Positions 32,154-42,752 are shown, counted from the first letter of the stretch. The stretch is 64,000 nucleotides of DNA from Pseudomonas fluorescens (GCF_003732425.1 NZ_MOBX01000013.1:372001-436000), one strand, 5' to 3'. Numbers and translations are program-made. The notes: generated by a model not told the origin, from the letters alone.

Positions 32154-32840
32154 ATGCTCGCTCGCTGGTTGCCCGCCGCCATCAACACCCGTCCCACCGA
32201 ATGGAGCCGCGCGGCCATCGGCATGGCATTGGGAACGTTGTTCAGTGTGTGGTTGTGCGCCCAGGTGTTCGGCCATGAAGTGGCCTATCACCTGATCGGC
32301 CCGCTGGGCGCGTCGGCGGTGTTGCTGTTCGCCGTGTCCTCTGGCGCCCTCGCTCAGCCGTGGTCGATTCTCGGTGGTTATTTATGTGCCGGCGTTGTCG
32401 CGCTGCTGGTCGCTCACGTGCTTGGTCGAACCCTTGGCAGTGCGTGCCTGGCGGCAGGCATGGCGCTGGTCCTGATGTGCTGGCTGCGCTGCCTGCATCC
32501 ACCGGCCGGCGCGTTGGCACTGACGCTGGTGCTGGCCGATCCGGCGACCATCGCCATGGACTGGAAGGCCATGGAACCGGTGATGCTGGGCGCCGCGTGC
32601 ATGCTGCTCAGCGCGCTTGCCTACAACAACCTGACCCGCATCCGTTACCCGAAACGCCCGGCAGAACCGGCACCACTGCTGACGCCGGTCGACAGTCTGG
32701 CGATCACCGCCGAAGACCTGAAACTCGCCCTGGCCGAGATGGAAGCGTTTATCGACGTCACCCCCGAGGATCTCGAACAACTGATCCACGCCAGCGAAAT
32801 GCACGCCAAACGGCGCAGCATTACCCAAACCTTCACCTGA
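32154..32840 (+). CDS. HPP-family membrane protein
   Basis: A 228-aa protein with about four transmembrane helices in its first 160 residues and the family motifs GPLGASAVLLFA and CLHPPAGALAL. A hydrophilic C-terminal tail of ~65 residues follows, predicted helical (LKLALAEMEAFIDVTPEDLEQL). The HPP family includes a plant plastid nitrite transporter; bacterial roles are poorly defined. ATG 32154 has AAGGA 10 nt upstream. Monocistronic, closed by a REP hairpin. Confidence 0.8.
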   Translation: MLARWLPAAINTRPTEWSRAAIGMALGTLFSVWLCAQVFGHEVAYHLIGPLGASAVLLFAVSSGALAQPWSILGGYLCAGVVALLVAHVLGRTLGSACLAAGMALVLMCWLRCLHPPAGALALTLVLADPATIAMDWKAMEPVMLGAACMLLSALAYNNLTRIRYPKRPAEPAPLLTPVDSLAITAEDLKLALAEMEAFIDVTPEDLEQLIHASEMHAKRRSITQTFT

Positions 32841-32846
32841 ACCCGT

Positions 32847-32938
32847 GTAGGAGCTGCCGAAGGCTCGGGCCGCGATCGGACGATCTTTTGATCTTGTTTT
32901 TTAAAGGTCAACAGATCGCAGCCTTCGGCAGCTCCTAC
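32847..32938. repeat. REP pair, family B
   Basis: Inverted gtaggagctgccgaaggc / gccttcggcagctcctac arms with central ATC-rich stems, directly after the HPP gene; a likely hairpin terminator. Confidence 0.9.
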
Positions 32939-33085
32939 ATGAGCGCGCACATTTTCGACCAAGGTAAAAACGCAAACTCCCCCTGCGAATATCCCGGTTG
33001 TACACGGCAAATTTGCACTGTTACGATCCGGTAACGCTCGCGCGCGAGCTTCTCGAATAAAGACAATAAAAGCAGGGAGTTACTG

Positions 33086-34192
33086 ATGACAGCGCAGGCT
33101 TCATCCCCGCGGACCCCGTCCATGGATGCCATGCAAAACGAAGTGCTGGCCGACGTTCGCAATCACATCGGGCACCTGACCCTCAACCGCCCCGCCGGTC
33201 TCAATGCCATTACCCTCGACATGGTGCGCTTGCTGCAGCAGCAGCTCGACGCCTGGGCGACTGACGCCAATGTTCACGCAGTGGTTCTGCGCGGTGCCGG
33301 TGAAAAGGCCTTCTGCGCCGGTGGCGACATCCGTTCCCTGTACGACAGTTTCAAAAGCGGCGACACGCTGCACGAAGATTTCTTCGTCGAGGAATACGCC
33401 CTCGACCTGACCATTCATCACTACCGCAAACCGGTACTGGCGCTGATGGACGGATTCGTCCTCGGCGGCGGCATGGGCCTGGTGCAAGGCGCCGATCTGC
33501 GCGTGGTCACCGAAAAGAGCCGTCTGGCGATGCCCGAAGTGGCCATCGGTTATTTCCCGGATGTCGGCGGCAGTTACTTCCTGCCGCGCATTCCCGGTGA
33601 GCTGGGGATTTATCTGGGGGTCAGCGGCATGCAGATCCGTGCCGCCGACGCGCTGTATTGCGGCCTTGCCGACTGGTATCTGGACAGCAGCAAACTGGCG
33701 CTGCTCGACGAAAAACTCGATCAGATGGAATGGCAGGACACGCCGCTCAAAGCCCTGCAAAACCTTCTGGCCAAACACGCCGTGCAAACCTTGCCCGATG
33801 CGCCACTTGAGGCTTTGCGCCCGGCCATCGACCATTTCTTCGCCCTGCCGGACGTACCGAGCATGGTCGAGCAATTGCGCGCAGTGACCGTCGCCGACAG
33901 CCACGAATGGGCGACCACTACCGCTGACCTGCTGGAAACCCGCTCGCCACTGGCCATGGCGGTGACCCTGGAAATGCTGCGTCGCGGCCGCCACTTGAGC
34001 CTGGAACAGTGCTTCGCGCTGGAGCTGCATCTGGATCGCCAATGGTTCGCCCGCGGCGACCTGATCGAAGGCGTTCGCGCGCTATTGATCGATAAAGACA
34101 AGACACCTCGCTGGAACCCGCCGACCCTCGCTGCGCTGGACGCAGACCATGTCGCGAGTTTCTTCCACGGGTTTGCTGAGAGCGGGAGCTGA
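33086..34192 (+). CDS. 3-hydroxyisobutyryl-CoA hydrolase-like crotonase
   Basis: A 368-aa crotonase-fold enzyme of the HIBCH group, which releases 3-hydroxyisobutyrate from its CoA ester in valine breakdown. The oxyanion-hole segments are GEKAFCAGGDIRSLYD and GFVLGGGMGLVQGADLRVV, followed by AMPEVAIGYFPDVGGSYFLPR with the hydrolase-type Glu and Asp. It is longer than the ~260 aa of hydratases, as HIBCH is. It lies 3 nt before an acyl-CoA dehydrogenase. Confidence 0.87.
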   Translation: MTAQASSPRTPSMDAMQNEVLADVRNHIGHLTLNRPAGLNAITLDMVRLLQQQLDAWATDANVHAVVLRGAGEKAFCAGGDIRSLYDSFKSGDTLHEDFFVEEYALDLTIHHYRKPVLALMDGFVLGGGMGLVQGADLRVVTEKSRLAMPEVAIGYFPDVGGSYFLPRIPGELGIYLGVSGMQIRAADALYCGLADWYLDSSKLALLDEKLDQMEWQDTPLKALQNLLAKHAVQTLPDAPLEALRPAIDHFFALPDVPSMVEQLRAVTVADSHEWATTTADLLETRSPLAMAVTLEMLRRGRHLSLEQCFALELHLDRQWFARGDLIEGVRALLIDKDKTPRWNPPTLAALDADHVASFFHGFAESGS

Positions 34193-34195
34193 GCC

Positions 34196-35347
34196 ATGCA
34201 CGATCTCGAACTGACTGAAGAACAAGTGATGATCCGCGACATGGCCCGGGACTTTGCCCGTGGCGAAATCGCGCCCCATGCGCAGGCCTGGGAAAAGGCT
34301 GGCTGGATCGACGACGCACTCGTCGCGAAGATGGGTGAGCTCGGGTTGCTCGGCATGGTCGTTCCCGAGGAATGGGGCGGCACCTATGTCGATTACGTTG
34401 CCTACGCCTTGGCCGTGGAAGAGATTTCCGCCGGTGACGGCGCGACCGGTGCGTTCATGAGCATCCATAACTCGGTGGGCTGCGGTCCGGTGCTCAATTA
34501 CGGCAGCGACGCACAGAAACAAACCTGGCTGGCGGATCTGGCCAGCGGGCAAACCATCGGCTGCTTCTGCCTGACCGAACCCCAGGCCGGCTCCGAGGCG
34601 CACAACCTGCGTACCCGCGCCGAGTTGCGTGACGGCCAGTGGGTGATCAACGGTGCCAAGCAATTTGTCAGCAACGGCAAACGGGCGAAACTGGCGATCG
34701 TCTTTGCCGTGACCGACCCGGATCTGGGCAAGAAAGGCATTTCCGCGTTTCTGGTGCCGACCGATACCCCGGGCTTCATCGTCGATCGCACCGAACACAA
34801 GATGGGCATCCGCGCCTCCGACACCTGTGCGGTAACGCTGAACAATTGCAGCATTCCCGAGGCCAATCTGCTCGGTGAACGCGGCAAAGGTCTGGCAATC
34901 GCCCTGTCCAACCTTGAAGGCGGACGCATCGGCATCGCCGCGCAAGCACTGGGCATTGCCCGTGCCGCGTTTGAAGCGGCGCTGGTGTATTCGCGCGATC
35001 GCATCCAGTTTGGCAAGCCGATCAACGAGCACCAGAGCATCGCCAACCTGCTGGCCGACATGCACATGCAAATCAACGCGGCGCGGCTGATGATCCTGCA
35101 TGCCGCGCGGCTGCGTACGGCGGGCAAACCGTGCTTGTCGGAGGCATCACAGGCCAAGTTGTTTGCTTCGGAAATGGCCGAGAAGGTGTGTTCGTCCGCG
35201 ATTCAGATTCATGGCGGGTATGGGTATCTGGAGGACTATCCGGTCGAGAAGTACTATCGCGATGCACGGATTACCCAGATCTATGAAGGCTCGAGCGAGA
35301 TTCAGCGGATGGTGATTGCGCGCGAACTGAAGAACTACCAGTTGTAA
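34196..35347 (+). CDS. acyl-CoA dehydrogenase (isobutyryl-CoA dehydrogenase-like)
   Basis: A 383-aa FAD enzyme making the alpha,beta-double bond in a short branched acyl-CoA. N-terminal helical domain, then [11 protein letters not shown] (FAD/substrate), GAKQFVSNG and the C-terminal [21 protein letters not shown]. The catalytic glutamate is in [10 protein letters not shown] near residue 368. Paired with the HIBCH-like gene, it fits valine catabolism (isobutyryl-CoA to methacrylyl-CoA), but specificity is inferred from context. Confidence 0.9.
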   Translation: MHDLELTEEQVMIRDMARDFARGEIAPHAQAWEKAGWIDDALVAKMGELGLLGMVVPEEWGGTYVDYVAYALAVEEISAGDGATGAFMSIHNSVGCGPVLNYGSDAQKQTWLADLASGQTIGCFCLTEPQAGSEAHNLRTRAELRDGQWVINGAKQFVSNGKRAKLAIVFAVTDPDLGKKGISAFLVPTDTPGFIVDRTEHKMGIRASDTCAVTLNNCSIPEANLLGERGKGLAIALSNLEGGRIGIAAQALGIARAAFEAALVYSRDRIQFGKPINEHQSIANLLADMHMQINAARLMILHAARLRTAGKPCLSEASQAKLFASEMAEKVCSSAIQIHGGYGYLEDYPVEKYYRDARITQIYEGSSEIQRMVIARELKNYQL

Positions 35348-35362
35348 TGGTGTCGCCCCTTT

Positions 35363-35423
35363 CCCTCACCCCAGCCCTCTCCCTCCGGGCGGTCCGACGT
35401 TTCGGGAGGGTTAGGGTGAGGGG
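35363..35423. repeat. family D inverted repeat (short form)
   Basis: ccctcaccccagccctctccct pairs with gggagggttagggtgaggg across a 19-nt loop region, between convergent acyl-CoA genes; probably a shared bidirectional terminator. Same family as 27321-27501. Confidence 0.85.
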
Positions 35424-35456
35424 CTTTTGATTTTGATGTACATCGAGCCTTAAAAG

Positions 35457-35550
35457 CTTCGCGAGCAGGCTCGCTCCCACAGAGATCTCCAGCGAACACA
35501 GGCTATGTGAACGCCAAGAACCTCATGTGGGAGCGAGCCTGCTCGCGAAG
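35457..35550. repeat. REPIN, family A
   Basis: Inverted arms cttcgcgagcaggctcgctc (35457-35480) and gtgggagcgagcctgctcgc (35527-35550) between the convergent acyl-CoA dehydrogenase and enoyl-CoA hydratase genes. Confidence 0.92.
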
Positions 35551-35570
35551 GCGTCAGTCAGGCCAGCGCA

Positions 35571-36344
35571 TTACTTGCCTTGGAATGCCGCCTCACGCTT
35601 GGCCACAAACGCCGCCATCCCTTCCTTCTGATCCTGCGTGGCAAACGCGGCATGGAATACCCGGCGCTCAAAGCGCACGCCCTCGGTCAGGTTCACTTCA
35701 AAGGCACGGTTCACGCTCTCCTTGACCATCATCGCAATCGGCAGCGATTTGCTCGCAATCACCCCGGCCACTTTCAGCGCTTCGTCGAGCAGTTCATCAC
35801 TTGGCACAATCCGCGCAACGATGCCACAGCGCTCGGCCTCCACCGCATCAATCATGCGCCCGCTCAGGCACATTTCCATGGCTTTCGCTTTGCCCACGGC
35901 GCGGGTCAGGCGTTGGGTGCCGCCCATGCCCGGCAGCACGCCAAGGTTGATTTCCGGTTGGCCAAATTTGGCGTTGTCGCCGGCCAGAATGAAGTCGCAC
36001 ATCAACGCCAGCTCACAACCACCACCGAGGGCAAATCCGTTGACGGCGGCTATGATCGGTTTACGGCGGTTGGCCACGCGATCGCTGTCGCTGAACAGGT
36101 CGTCCATGTAGATCTGCGGATAGGTCAGCTCAGCCATTTCCTTGATGTCGGCACCGGCCGCAAAGGCCTTTTTCGAGCCGGTGAGGACGATGCAACCGAT
36201 GTTTGCATCCGCTTCCAGCGCATCCAGGGCCTGGTTCACTTCGCTGACCAGTTGCGCATTCAGGGCATTCAGCGCCTGCGGGCGGTTGAGCGTGATCAGG
36301 CCAACGCGGCCGTGGGTTTCCAGCAAAATCGTTTCGTAAGTCAT
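35571..36344 (-). CDS. enoyl-CoA hydratase (FadBx-like)
   Basis: A 257-aa crotonase hydrating 2-enoyl-CoA. It has oxyanion loop [29 protein letters not shown] and [20 protein letters not shown] with both catalytic glutamates. The true start is ATG 36344 with AAGGA about 10 nt upstream; a much longer open frame exists upstream but overlaps the dehydrogenase gene in another phase. Last gene of a five-gene minus-strand cluster matching the P. putida fadDx-fadB2x-fadAx-fadEx-fadBx order. Confidence 0.92.
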   Translation of the reverse strand: MTYETILLETHGRVGLITLNRPQALNALNAQLVSEVNQALDALEADANIGCIVLTGSKKAFAAGADIKEMAELTYPQIYMDDLFSDSDRVANRRKPIIAAVNGFALGGGCELALMCDFILAGDNAKFGQPEINLGVLPGMGGTQRLTRAVGKAKAMEMCLSGRMIDAVEAERCGIVARIVPSDELLDEALKVAGVIASKSLPIAMMVKESVNRAFEVNLTEGVRFERRVFHAAFATQDQKEGMAAFVAKREAAFQGK

Positions 36345-36360
36345 GAATAAAAATTCCTTG

Positions 36361-37488
36361 TCAGAGATTGCGCGAAATGACCATGCGCTGAATATCGCTG
36401 GTGCCTTCGTAGATCTGGCAGACACGCACGTCGCGGTAGATGCGCTCCAGCGGAAAGTCGTTGAGGTAACCGTAACCACCGAGGGTTTGCAATGCCATCG
36501 AACAGACCTTCTCGGACATCTCCGAGGCGAACAATTTGGCCATCGATGCCTCGACCAGGGCCGGTTGACCGCTGTCACGCAGGGCCGCCGCGTAATGCAC
36601 CATTTGCCGGGCGACGGCGATTTGCGTGGCCATGTCGGCGAGACGGAAGGCCACGGCCTGATGCTCGATGATCGGCTTGCCGAAGGTGTCGCGCTCACGG
36701 GCGTAATCACGCGCCGCTTCAAACGCGGCACGGGCCATGCCCACCGCTTGCGAAGCGATGCCGACACGGCCACCTTCAAGGTTGGCCAGGGCAATTTTGT
36801 AGCCCTCACCCTCTTCGCCCAAACGGTTGGCCACCGGCACTTTCACGTCTTCAAAAAGAATCTGGCAAGTGTCGGACGCGTGCTGGCCGAGCTTGTCTTC
36901 GACGCGAGCGACCGTGTAGCCCGGTGAATCGGTCGGCACGATAAACGCGCTGATGCCGCGCTTGCCGGCGCTCGGATCGGTGACCGCAAACACAATCACA
37001 ACCCCGGCGTTCTGCCCGGAGGTGATGAACTGTTTGCAGCCGTTCAGCACGTAGTGATCGCCTTCCAGGCGAGCGCGGGTTTTCAGGCTGCTGGCGTCGG
37101 AACCGGCCTGCGGTTCGGTCAATGCAAAGGCACCGAGCATCGCGCCGCTGGCCAACGGTTTGAGGAAGCGTTCGCGCTGATCGTCGTTGCCGAACTTGAG
37201 AATCGGCACGCAGCCGACCGAGTTGTGCACGCTCATGATCGTCGAGCAGGCACCATCGCCGGCGGCGATTTCTTCCAGGGCCATGGCGTACGCCAGGTAA
37301 CCGGTGTCGCAACCGCCCCACTGCTCTGGCACGAGCATGCCGAAGAAGCCCAGCTCAGCCATTTCAGCGATGGCTTCCTTGGGGAAGCGGTGCTCGCGAT
37401 CCCACTCGGCGGCGAACGGTTTCAAGCGTTCCTCGGCGAACTGCCGGGCCATCTCACGGATCTGGGTTTGGTCTTCGTTGGGAATCAT
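36361..37488 (-). CDS. short/branched-chain acyl-CoA dehydrogenase (FadEx-like)
   Basis: A 375-aa flavoprotein. Motifs: [41 protein letters not shown], and [18 protein letters not shown] with the catalytic Glu. In P. putida the equivalent cluster is used for isoleucine-derived 2-methylbutanoyl-CoA and other short acyl-CoAs. It is 16 nt before the hydratase gene on the same strand, and its product is the hydratase's substrate. Confidence 0.92.
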   Translation of the reverse strand: MIPNEDQTQIREMARQFAEERLKPFAAEWDREHRFPKEAIAEMAELGFFGMLVPEQWGGCDTGYLAYAMALEEIAAGDGACSTIMSVHNSVGCVPILKFGNDDQRERFLKPLASGAMLGAFALTEPQAGSDASSLKTRARLEGDHYVLNGCKQFITSGQNAGVVIVFAVTDPSAGKRGISAFIVPTDSPGYTVARVEDKLGQHASDTCQILFEDVKVPVANRLGEEGEGYKIALANLEGGRVGIASQAVGMARAAFEAARDYARERDTFGKPIIEHQAVAFRLADMATQIAVARQMVHYAAALRDSGQPALVEASMAKLFASEMSEKVCSMALQTLGGYGYLNDFPLERIYRDVRVCQIYEGTSDIQRMVISRNL

Positions 37489-37523
37489 AGTGAATCCTTA
37501 ATCCGGGTTACACGCGGTCCCCT

Positions 37524-37610
37524 GTAGGAGCTGCCGCAGGCTGCGATCTTTTGCTCTTGATCTAAAAACAAGATCAAGATCGCTGCCTCGTTGCACTCGT
37601 CAGCTCCTAC
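37524..37610. repeat. REP pair, family B (diverged right arm)
   Basis: Left arm gtaggagctgccgcaggc; the right arm is altered to gctgcctcgttgcactcgtcagctcctac, so the stem is interrupted. Sits between thiolase and dehydrogenase genes of the same operon. Confidence 0.85.
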
Positions 37611-37623
37611 AGGATTAGTGCGT

Positions 37624-38817
37624 TTAGTAGACGCATTCCACAGCCATGGCCGTCGCTTCGCCGCCGCCGATGCAGATCGCTGCGATCCCGCGTTTGAGCT
37701 TCTTCTGGCGTAAGGCCGAGAGCAACGTCACCAGAATCCTCGCCCCCGATGCACCGATCGGATGGCCCAAGGCACAAGCACCGCCATGCACATTCAGCTT
37801 GTCATGGGGGATTTCCAGATGGGTCATCGCTGCCATGCCAACCACGGCAAACGCCTCGTTGACCTCGAACAGGTCCACATCACCCAGCGACCAGCCGGTT
37901 TTCTTGATCAGTTTCTTGATCGCACCAATCGGCGCCACCGGAAACAGGCCCGGGGTATCGGCGAACGCGGCGTGGCCATGGATCACCGCTAACGGTTTCA
38001 GCCCGAGTTTCTGCGCCTGCGACTGACGCATCAACACCAATGCCGCCGCGCCGTCAGAGATCGAGCTGGAATTCGCCGCCGTCACCGTGCCGCCCTCGCG
38101 GAACGCCGGTTTCAGCGAGGCAATCTTGTCCAGTTTGGCTTTTGGTGGCTGTTCGTCGTTGCTGATCAGCACCTGTTCTTTGCCGACGGTCACGGTCAGC
38201 GGGACGATTTCGTCCTTGAAGCTGCCGTCCTTGATCGCCTGCTGGGCGCGGGTGGTCGAGGCGATGGCAAAAGCGTCCTGCGCCTCGCGGCTGAAGTGGT
38301 TGGTCTCGGCGCAGTCTTCGGCGAAGGTGCCCATCAGGCGGCCCTTGTCGTAGGCGTCTTCGAGGCCGTCGAGGAACATCGAGTCGAGCACACGGCCATG
38401 GCCCATGCGATAACCGGCGCGAGCACGATCCAGCAGATACGGCGAGTTGGACATGCTTTCCATGCCGCCAGCGATCACCACATCGGCACTGCCAGCAATC
38501 AGCATGTCGTGGGCGAGAATGGTGGTTTCCATGCCCGAGCCGCACATCTTGTTGACGGTGGTGCATCGGGTCGATTTATCCAGCCCGGCGCCCAGCGCCG
38601 CCTGACGCGCAGGCGCCTGACCGAGGCCCGCAGGCAATACGCAACCGAACAGCACCTCATCGACCGCGTCGCTGGCAACACCGGCCCGTTCAACCGCAGC
38701 CTTGATAGCAGCAGCGCCGAGTTGCGGTGCGGTGAGGCTTTTCAGTTCGCCCTGAAAGCCGCCCATCGGGGTGCGGACGGCGCTGACGATGACAATCGGA
38801 TCGTGGGAAATAGTCAT
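37624..38817 (-). CDS. acetyl-CoA acyltransferase / thiolase (FadAx-like)
   Basis: A 397-aa thiolase cleaving a (2-methyl)-3-ketoacyl-CoA with CoA. The nucleophile is C92 in NKMCGSGMETTIL. C-terminal active-site motifs are NVHGGACALGHPIGASGAR and CIGGGEATAMAVE. The 397-aa length and cluster order fit the fadAx enzyme of P. putida. Start ATG 38817 has an AGGAGG-like RBS upstream (tcctcctta on the plus strand). Confidence 0.93.
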   Translation of the reverse strand: MTISHDPIVIVSAVRTPMGGFQGELKSLTAPQLGAAAIKAAVERAGVASDAVDEVLFGCVLPAGLGQAPARQAALGAGLDKSTRCTTVNKMCGSGMETTILAHDMLIAGSADVVIAGGMESMSNSPYLLDRARAGYRMGHGRVLDSMFLDGLEDAYDKGRLMGTFAEDCAETNHFSREAQDAFAIASTTRAQQAIKDGSFKDEIVPLTVTVGKEQVLISNDEQPPKAKLDKIASLKPAFREGGTVTAANSSSISDGAAALVLMRQSQAQKLGLKPLAVIHGHAAFADTPGLFPVAPIGAIKKLIKKTGWSLGDVDLFEVNEAFAVVGMAAMTHLEIPHDKLNVHGGACALGHPIGASGARILVTLLSALRQKKLKRGIAAICIGGGEATAMAVECVY

Positions 38818-38829
38818 GACAAATCCTCC

Positions 38830-39591
38830 TTACTTGGCGGCCATGCGCAAGGCACCGTCGAGACGGATCACCTCGCCGTTGAGCATGCTGTTTTCGATGA
38901 TATGCCGAACCAGCGCGGCGTACTCGGCAGGCTTGCCCAGACGTGGCGGGAACGGTACGCCGGCGGCCAGCGAATCGCGGACTTCCGGGGTCATGCCGGC
39001 CATCATCGGCGTTTCGAAAATGCCCGGGGCGATGGTCATCACGCGGATGCCGAAACGCGCCAGTTCACGGGCGGCCGGAAGGGTCAGGCTGGCAATCGCG
39101 CCTTTCGAAGCAGAATACGCCGCTTGGCCGATCTGGCCGTCGAACGCTGCCACCGAGGCGGTGTTGATGATCACGCCGCGTTCGCCGTCGCCATTGGCCT
39201 CGGCTTCGGCGATCGCCGCAGCGGCCAGACGCAGCATGTTGAAGCTGCCGATCAGGTTGACATTGATCACCTGGGCGAAGCTGCTCAGTGCATGGGGGCC
39301 GTTTTTGCCGAGGATCTTTTCACCGCGGACGATGCCGGCGCAGTTGACCAGACCGTTGAGGCTGCCAAAGGCTTTGACAGTGGCCTGGACGGCGGCTTCG
39401 GCGGCGGCTTCGTTGCTGATGTCGGCGACTACGCTTTGCGCGCCCAGTCGCTGGGCCTGGGCGGCGACCGCCTCAGCATTCATGTCAACCAGCATCACTT
39501 TGGCGCCGGCACTTACCAGCAACTGAGCAGTGGCGGCACCCAGGCCGGACGCGCCGCCGGTGACGATAAAAACCTTGTTCTCGATCTGCAT
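38830..39591 (-). CDS. 3-hydroxyacyl-CoA dehydrogenase, SDR / HSD10 type (FadB2x-like)
   Basis: A 253-aa short-chain dehydrogenase oxidising 3-hydroxyacyl-CoA with NAD+. Rossmann motif [23 protein letters not shown], catalytic [10 protein letters not shown] and YSASKGA. HSD10-type enzymes act on 2-methyl-3-hydroxybutyryl-CoA in isoleucine breakdown. The start at 39591 ([13 protein letters not shown]) is chosen because the longer frame extends into the synthetase gene; it lies 16 nt after that gene's stop. Confidence 0.93.
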   Translation of the reverse strand: MQIENKVFIVTGGASGLGAATAQLLVSAGAKVMLVDMNAEAVAAQAQRLGAQSVVADISNEAAAEAAVQATVKAFGSLNGLVNCAGIVRGEKILGKNGPHALSSFAQVINVNLIGSFNMLRLAAAAIAEAEANGDGERGVIINTASVAAFDGQIGQAAYSASKGAIASLTLPAARELARFGIRVMTIAPGIFETPMMAGMTPEVRDSLAAGVPFPPRLGKPAEYAALVRHIIENSMLNGEVIRLDGALRMAAK

Positions 39592-39607
39592 GACGGTATT
39601 TCCTGAT

Positions 39608-41272
39608 TCAAGCTGAAACGTTGTGCGCCGCGGCCTCTTGAGCCTTGGCGATTTCCTGGTTGCGCAAGATAAAGCGCTGCAATTTGCCACTCGGGGTCTT
39701 GGGCAATTCGCTGACAAATTCGATTTCACGCGGGTATGAGTGCGCGGCCAGACGTTTGCGTACGTGTTGGCGCAGTTCTTCGGCCAGCTCAGGCGCAGCC
39801 CGGTACTGCGCACTCAACACCACGAAGGCTTTGACCAGTTCGGTGCGCTCCGGATCCGGTTTGCCGACCACCGCCGCCTCGACCACAGCCGGGTGTTCGA
39901 TCAGCGCACTTTCCACATCGAACGGACCGACGCGGTAGCCCGACGTGGTGATCACGTCATCGCTGCGGCCGACAAAACTGATGCTGCCGTCGGGGTTCCA
40001 TTCCACGGTGTCGCCGCTCAAGTAGTAATCGCCGACGAAAGCTTTGGTCGGCGCGCCTTCATAGCCGCCAAACCAGCACATCGGCGATTGCGGCCGGTCG
40101 ATGGCGAGAATGCCCGGCTGGCCGACGCCGAGTTCGTTGTACTGATCGTCGAGCACCACGATGCGATGGCCCGGCGAGGCGAAACCGGCAGCGCCGACGT
40201 GCACGGCGTGATCGAGGCCGTGGTGGTTGCACAGGACCATGCCCAGTTCGGTCTGGCCGTAATGGTCGTGGATGACCACACCGAGGTTGTCGGCAAACCA
40301 GCGAATCACCTCCGGGTTCAGCGGCTCGCCGGCGCTGCTGACGATGCGCAGCTTGCCCTTGATCGACTTGGCGAACTCGTCACCGCCGGCAATCAGCAAG
40401 CGATAAGCGGTGGGCGAACCGGTGAGGTTGGTGATGCCGTACTTGTTGATCACCCGGCAAGTGCTTTCGAGGGTGAACGGGCCATCGTAAAAGGTGATCG
40501 GATGGCCCATCGACAACGGCCCGGTGACGCCGAAGTAAATGCCGTAGGCCCAGCCCGGATCGGCGACGTTCCAGAAGGCATCTTCGGGGCGCAGGTCCAC
40601 GGCGTCACGGGTGTAGCTCTGGAACGCGACGATGGCTTTAAGCGGGACCGACAACGCTTTCGATGGGCCGGTGGTGCCGGACGTGAACATCAGCAGGAAC
40701 GGGTCTTCACCGGTCAGCAGCACCGGTTCGCAGACATTGGAATAATTGGCCAGTTCGGCCCAGAAGCTGAAGTCGCCACGGACGATGCCCTGGCCTTTGG
40801 CGCCGCCAACGGTAACGAGGGTCGGGCAGTCAGCAACGTCGGCGAGTTTCGGCCGGTTGACCGCATCGGTGACCACGATTTTGGCCCCGGAACTGTTCAG
40901 GCGATGTTCAAGGGCCTTGGGGCCGAAGGCGGTGAACAGTGGCTGATAGACCGCGCCGATGCGCCAGGTGGCGAACACGGTGATGAGCAATTCGATGTTG
41001 CGCGGCAGCAGGCCAGCGACTTTGTCGCCCTTCTGCACGCCTTGGGCGAGGAGGAAGTTGGCGAAACGCGCGGCTTTGTCCTGCAGATCGTTGAAGGTGT
41101 ACGTCGCACTGGCGCCGTCGCGGCCCTCCCAGAACAGCGCAATGCGCCCGGGCAAGGCATGGCGGTCGCAACATTCGACGCAGGCGTTGAGCGCCGCAAG
41201 CGTACCGCTCAGCGCGGCATCCACGGTGTGCTGATAGTTGAACTGTGCGGTGGCAGACAAGTAATCGCGCAT
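39608..41272 (-). CDS. AMP-dependent acyl-CoA synthetase (FadDx-like)
   Basis: A 554-aa adenylate-forming ligase activating a short-chain or branched carboxylate to its CoA ester. The P-loop-like A3 motif is [18 protein letters not shown]. Others are [13 protein letters not shown], the hinge [19 protein letters not shown] and the catalytic lysine region TPSGKLQRF. Start ATG 41272 has a GAGGG RBS. First gene of the fadDx-type operon. Confidence 0.92.
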   Translation of the reverse strand: MRDYLSATAQFNYQHTVDAALSGTLAALNACVECCDRHALPGRIALFWEGRDGASATYTFNDLQDKAARFANFLLAQGVQKGDKVAGLLPRNIELLITVFATWRIGAVYQPLFTAFGPKALEHRLNSSGAKIVVTDAVNRPKLADVADCPTLVTVGGAKGQGIVRGDFSFWAELANYSNVCEPVLLTGEDPFLLMFTSGTTGPSKALSVPLKAIVAFQSYTRDAVDLRPEDAFWNVADPGWAYGIYFGVTGPLSMGHPITFYDGPFTLESTCRVINKYGITNLTGSPTAYRLLIAGGDEFAKSIKGKLRIVSSAGEPLNPEVIRWFADNLGVVIHDHYGQTELGMVLCNHHGLDHAVHVGAAGFASPGHRIVVLDDQYNELGVGQPGILAIDRPQSPMCWFGGYEGAPTKAFVGDYYLSGDTVEWNPDGSISFVGRSDDVITTSGYRVGPFDVESALIEHPAVVEAAVVGKPDPERTELVKAFVVLSAQYRAAPELAEELRQHVRKRLAAHSYPREIEFVSELPKTPSGKLQRFILRNQEIAKAQEAAAHNVSA

Positions 41273-41422
41273 TGCCAGAATCCCTCTGTTTTTTATTAGG
41301 CTGGGAACCGTAAACAACAGGGGGATAGTCGCGCTGTGGGGCGGCGGCGGCAATGGTCAAAGCCATCAATGTGGCTGACTGGTTTGGCCAAGGTTTAAGT
41401 TTTGTGTTGCATGGACTGACCT

Positions 41423-41490
41423 CTTCGCGAGCAGGCTCGCTCCCACAGGGGGAATGCATTCCAAATGTGGGAGCGAGCCTGCTCGCGAAG
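41423..41490. repeat. REPIN, family A (compact)
   Basis: Arms 41423-41446 and 41467-41490 separated by only 20 nt (agggggaatgcattccaaat), between the synthetase and the AraC regulator gene. Confidence 0.93.
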
Positions 41491-41498
41491 AGGCCGAG

Positions 41499-42515
41499 TC
41501 AGACAACCTCATTCAGGATCAGCGTCCGATAGTGGCCCGGATTGGACCCCGACCACTTGCGAAACGCCTTGTAGAACGAACTCGCATCAGCAAATCCCAA
41601 CCGCGCGGCAATCTCGACAAAACTGATCGAAGGTTCCGCCAGCCAGGTAATTGCCAACTCTTTGCGAACACTGTCCTTGAGGCCCTGATAGGTCTGCCCT
41701 TCCTCGGCCAGACGCCGGCGCAGCGTCGAAGCGGACATACACAGTTGTTGGGCCAATGCCTCGGTTTCCGGCCATTGTTCGGCAGGCAATTGCCGCAGAT
41801 CCTGCTTGATCCGACTGGCCAGGCTCTCCGGATCGCGGTACTTGACCAGGATGTTGGCCGGGGCATGAGCGAGAAAGCGTTTCAACTCTTCGGCGCTGCG
41901 TTTGATCGGCAGATCCAGGCAATCGGCAGAGAAAATCATCCGTGTGCGTGGCCGGTCGAAACGCAGGTTCTCCGAGAACATCACCCGGTAATCATCGGTG
42001 AAGTCCGGCGCTGGGCCGCGCAATTCGATTGCTAGAATCGGAATCCGCCGCCCGGCCAGCCAGCAGGCGACGCCGTGGACGATCATCCAGTAGGTGAAAT
42101 AGCTGAAGGCGCGGCGTGGTTCGGGGTCGTCCTCGAGCAGGACGATTTCCGCCAGACTTTGCTGATGCACCAGTTGCGCCGGCAGGCGTTCGAGCATCAG
42201 CGACAGAAAGCTCAGGCCTGTGCTCAAACCCGCTGCCAGGGTCGGTTGTGCCATCGCGCTGCGGCACAGAAATTCAAGGCTGCCGGACTTGAGCTTGCGC
42301 GGGTCCATGCCGAAAAACTCATCATCGCCACGCCGGGCCAGTAAGCGCCAGAGTCTGGCGTACTGCGAAGCCGGCACCCGGCCGTGTTCGGTTTGCAGCA
42401 ACGCCGGATCGATCCCGACCTTGTTCAAGACCTCTTCCGTGGCCACACCCGGGGCACAACTTTGCAGCAGCGCTTCACGCACGAGTTGGACGGCGATGGT
42501 GTCTTTTTCCGACAT
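41499..42515 (-). CDS. AraC-family regulator with arabinose-binding-like N domain (OruR/ArgR type)
   Basis: A 338-aa regulator. The N-terminal ~190 residues form the PF12625-type sensor domain (GLSFLSLMLERLPAQLVHQQ). The C-terminal AraC HTH shows AQQLCMSASTLRRRLAEEGQTYQGL and IAARLGFADASSFYKAFRKWSG. ATG 42515 was chosen over an upstream in-frame start. On the same strand just upstream of the fadDx-like operon, it is the likely activator of that operon, as AraC genes are near fadAx clusters in pseudomonads. Confidence 0.88.
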   Translation of the reverse strand: MSEKDTIAVQLVREALLQSCAPGVATEEVLNKVGIDPALLQTEHGRVPASQYARLWRLLARRGDDEFFGMDPRKLKSGSLEFLCRSAMAQPTLAAGLSTGLSFLSLMLERLPAQLVHQQSLAEIVLLEDDPEPRRAFSYFTYWMIVHGVACWLAGRRIPILAIELRGPAPDFTDDYRVMFSENLRFDRPRTRMIFSADCLDLPIKRSAEELKRFLAHAPANILVKYRDPESLASRIKQDLRQLPAEQWPETEALAQQLCMSASTLRRRLAEEGQTYQGLKDSVRKELAITWLAEPSISFVEIAARLGFADASSFYKAFRKWSGSNPGHYRTLILNEVV

Positions 42516-42582
42516 GGCGCGCGGTGAACCTTGTTGTTTTTTGAGTGGCGAGCATCTTACCCCAGCCGACACAAATGCCCAT

Positions 42583-42673
42583 GTAGGAGCTGCCGAAGGT
42601 TCGGGCCGCGATCGGACGATCTTTTGATTTATAGAATCAAGATCAAAAGATCGCAGCCTTCGGCAGCTCCTAC
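42583..42673. repeat. REP pair, family B
   Basis: Inverted gtaggagctgccgaagg / ccttcggcagctcctac arms with gatcttttgat stems, upstream of the AraC gene and of the efe promoter region. Confidence 0.9.
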
Positions 42674-42690
42674 ACGGTTGCGGCGTACAT

Positions 42691-42709
42691 ATGAGAATGG
42701 TTGTTCTTT
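42691..42709 (+). promoter_or_regulatory. candidate distal Fur box upstream of efeU
   Basis: atgagaatggttgttcttt matches the ATGAGAATGATTATCATT Fur core well in its left half. It lies ~105 nt before the efeU start, and a second, better box is closer. Confidence 0.5.
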
Positions 42710-42752
42710 AACTTGTTCAGCTTGTGTTCAGGTTTATGGCAATGAATGTCAT

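Noticed and set aside
35571-36809. 412-codon minus-strand frame as one protein
   Set aside because: The first ~155 codons are an out-of-phase reading of the acyl-CoA dehydrogenase gene; the hydratase starts at 36344 with its own RBS.
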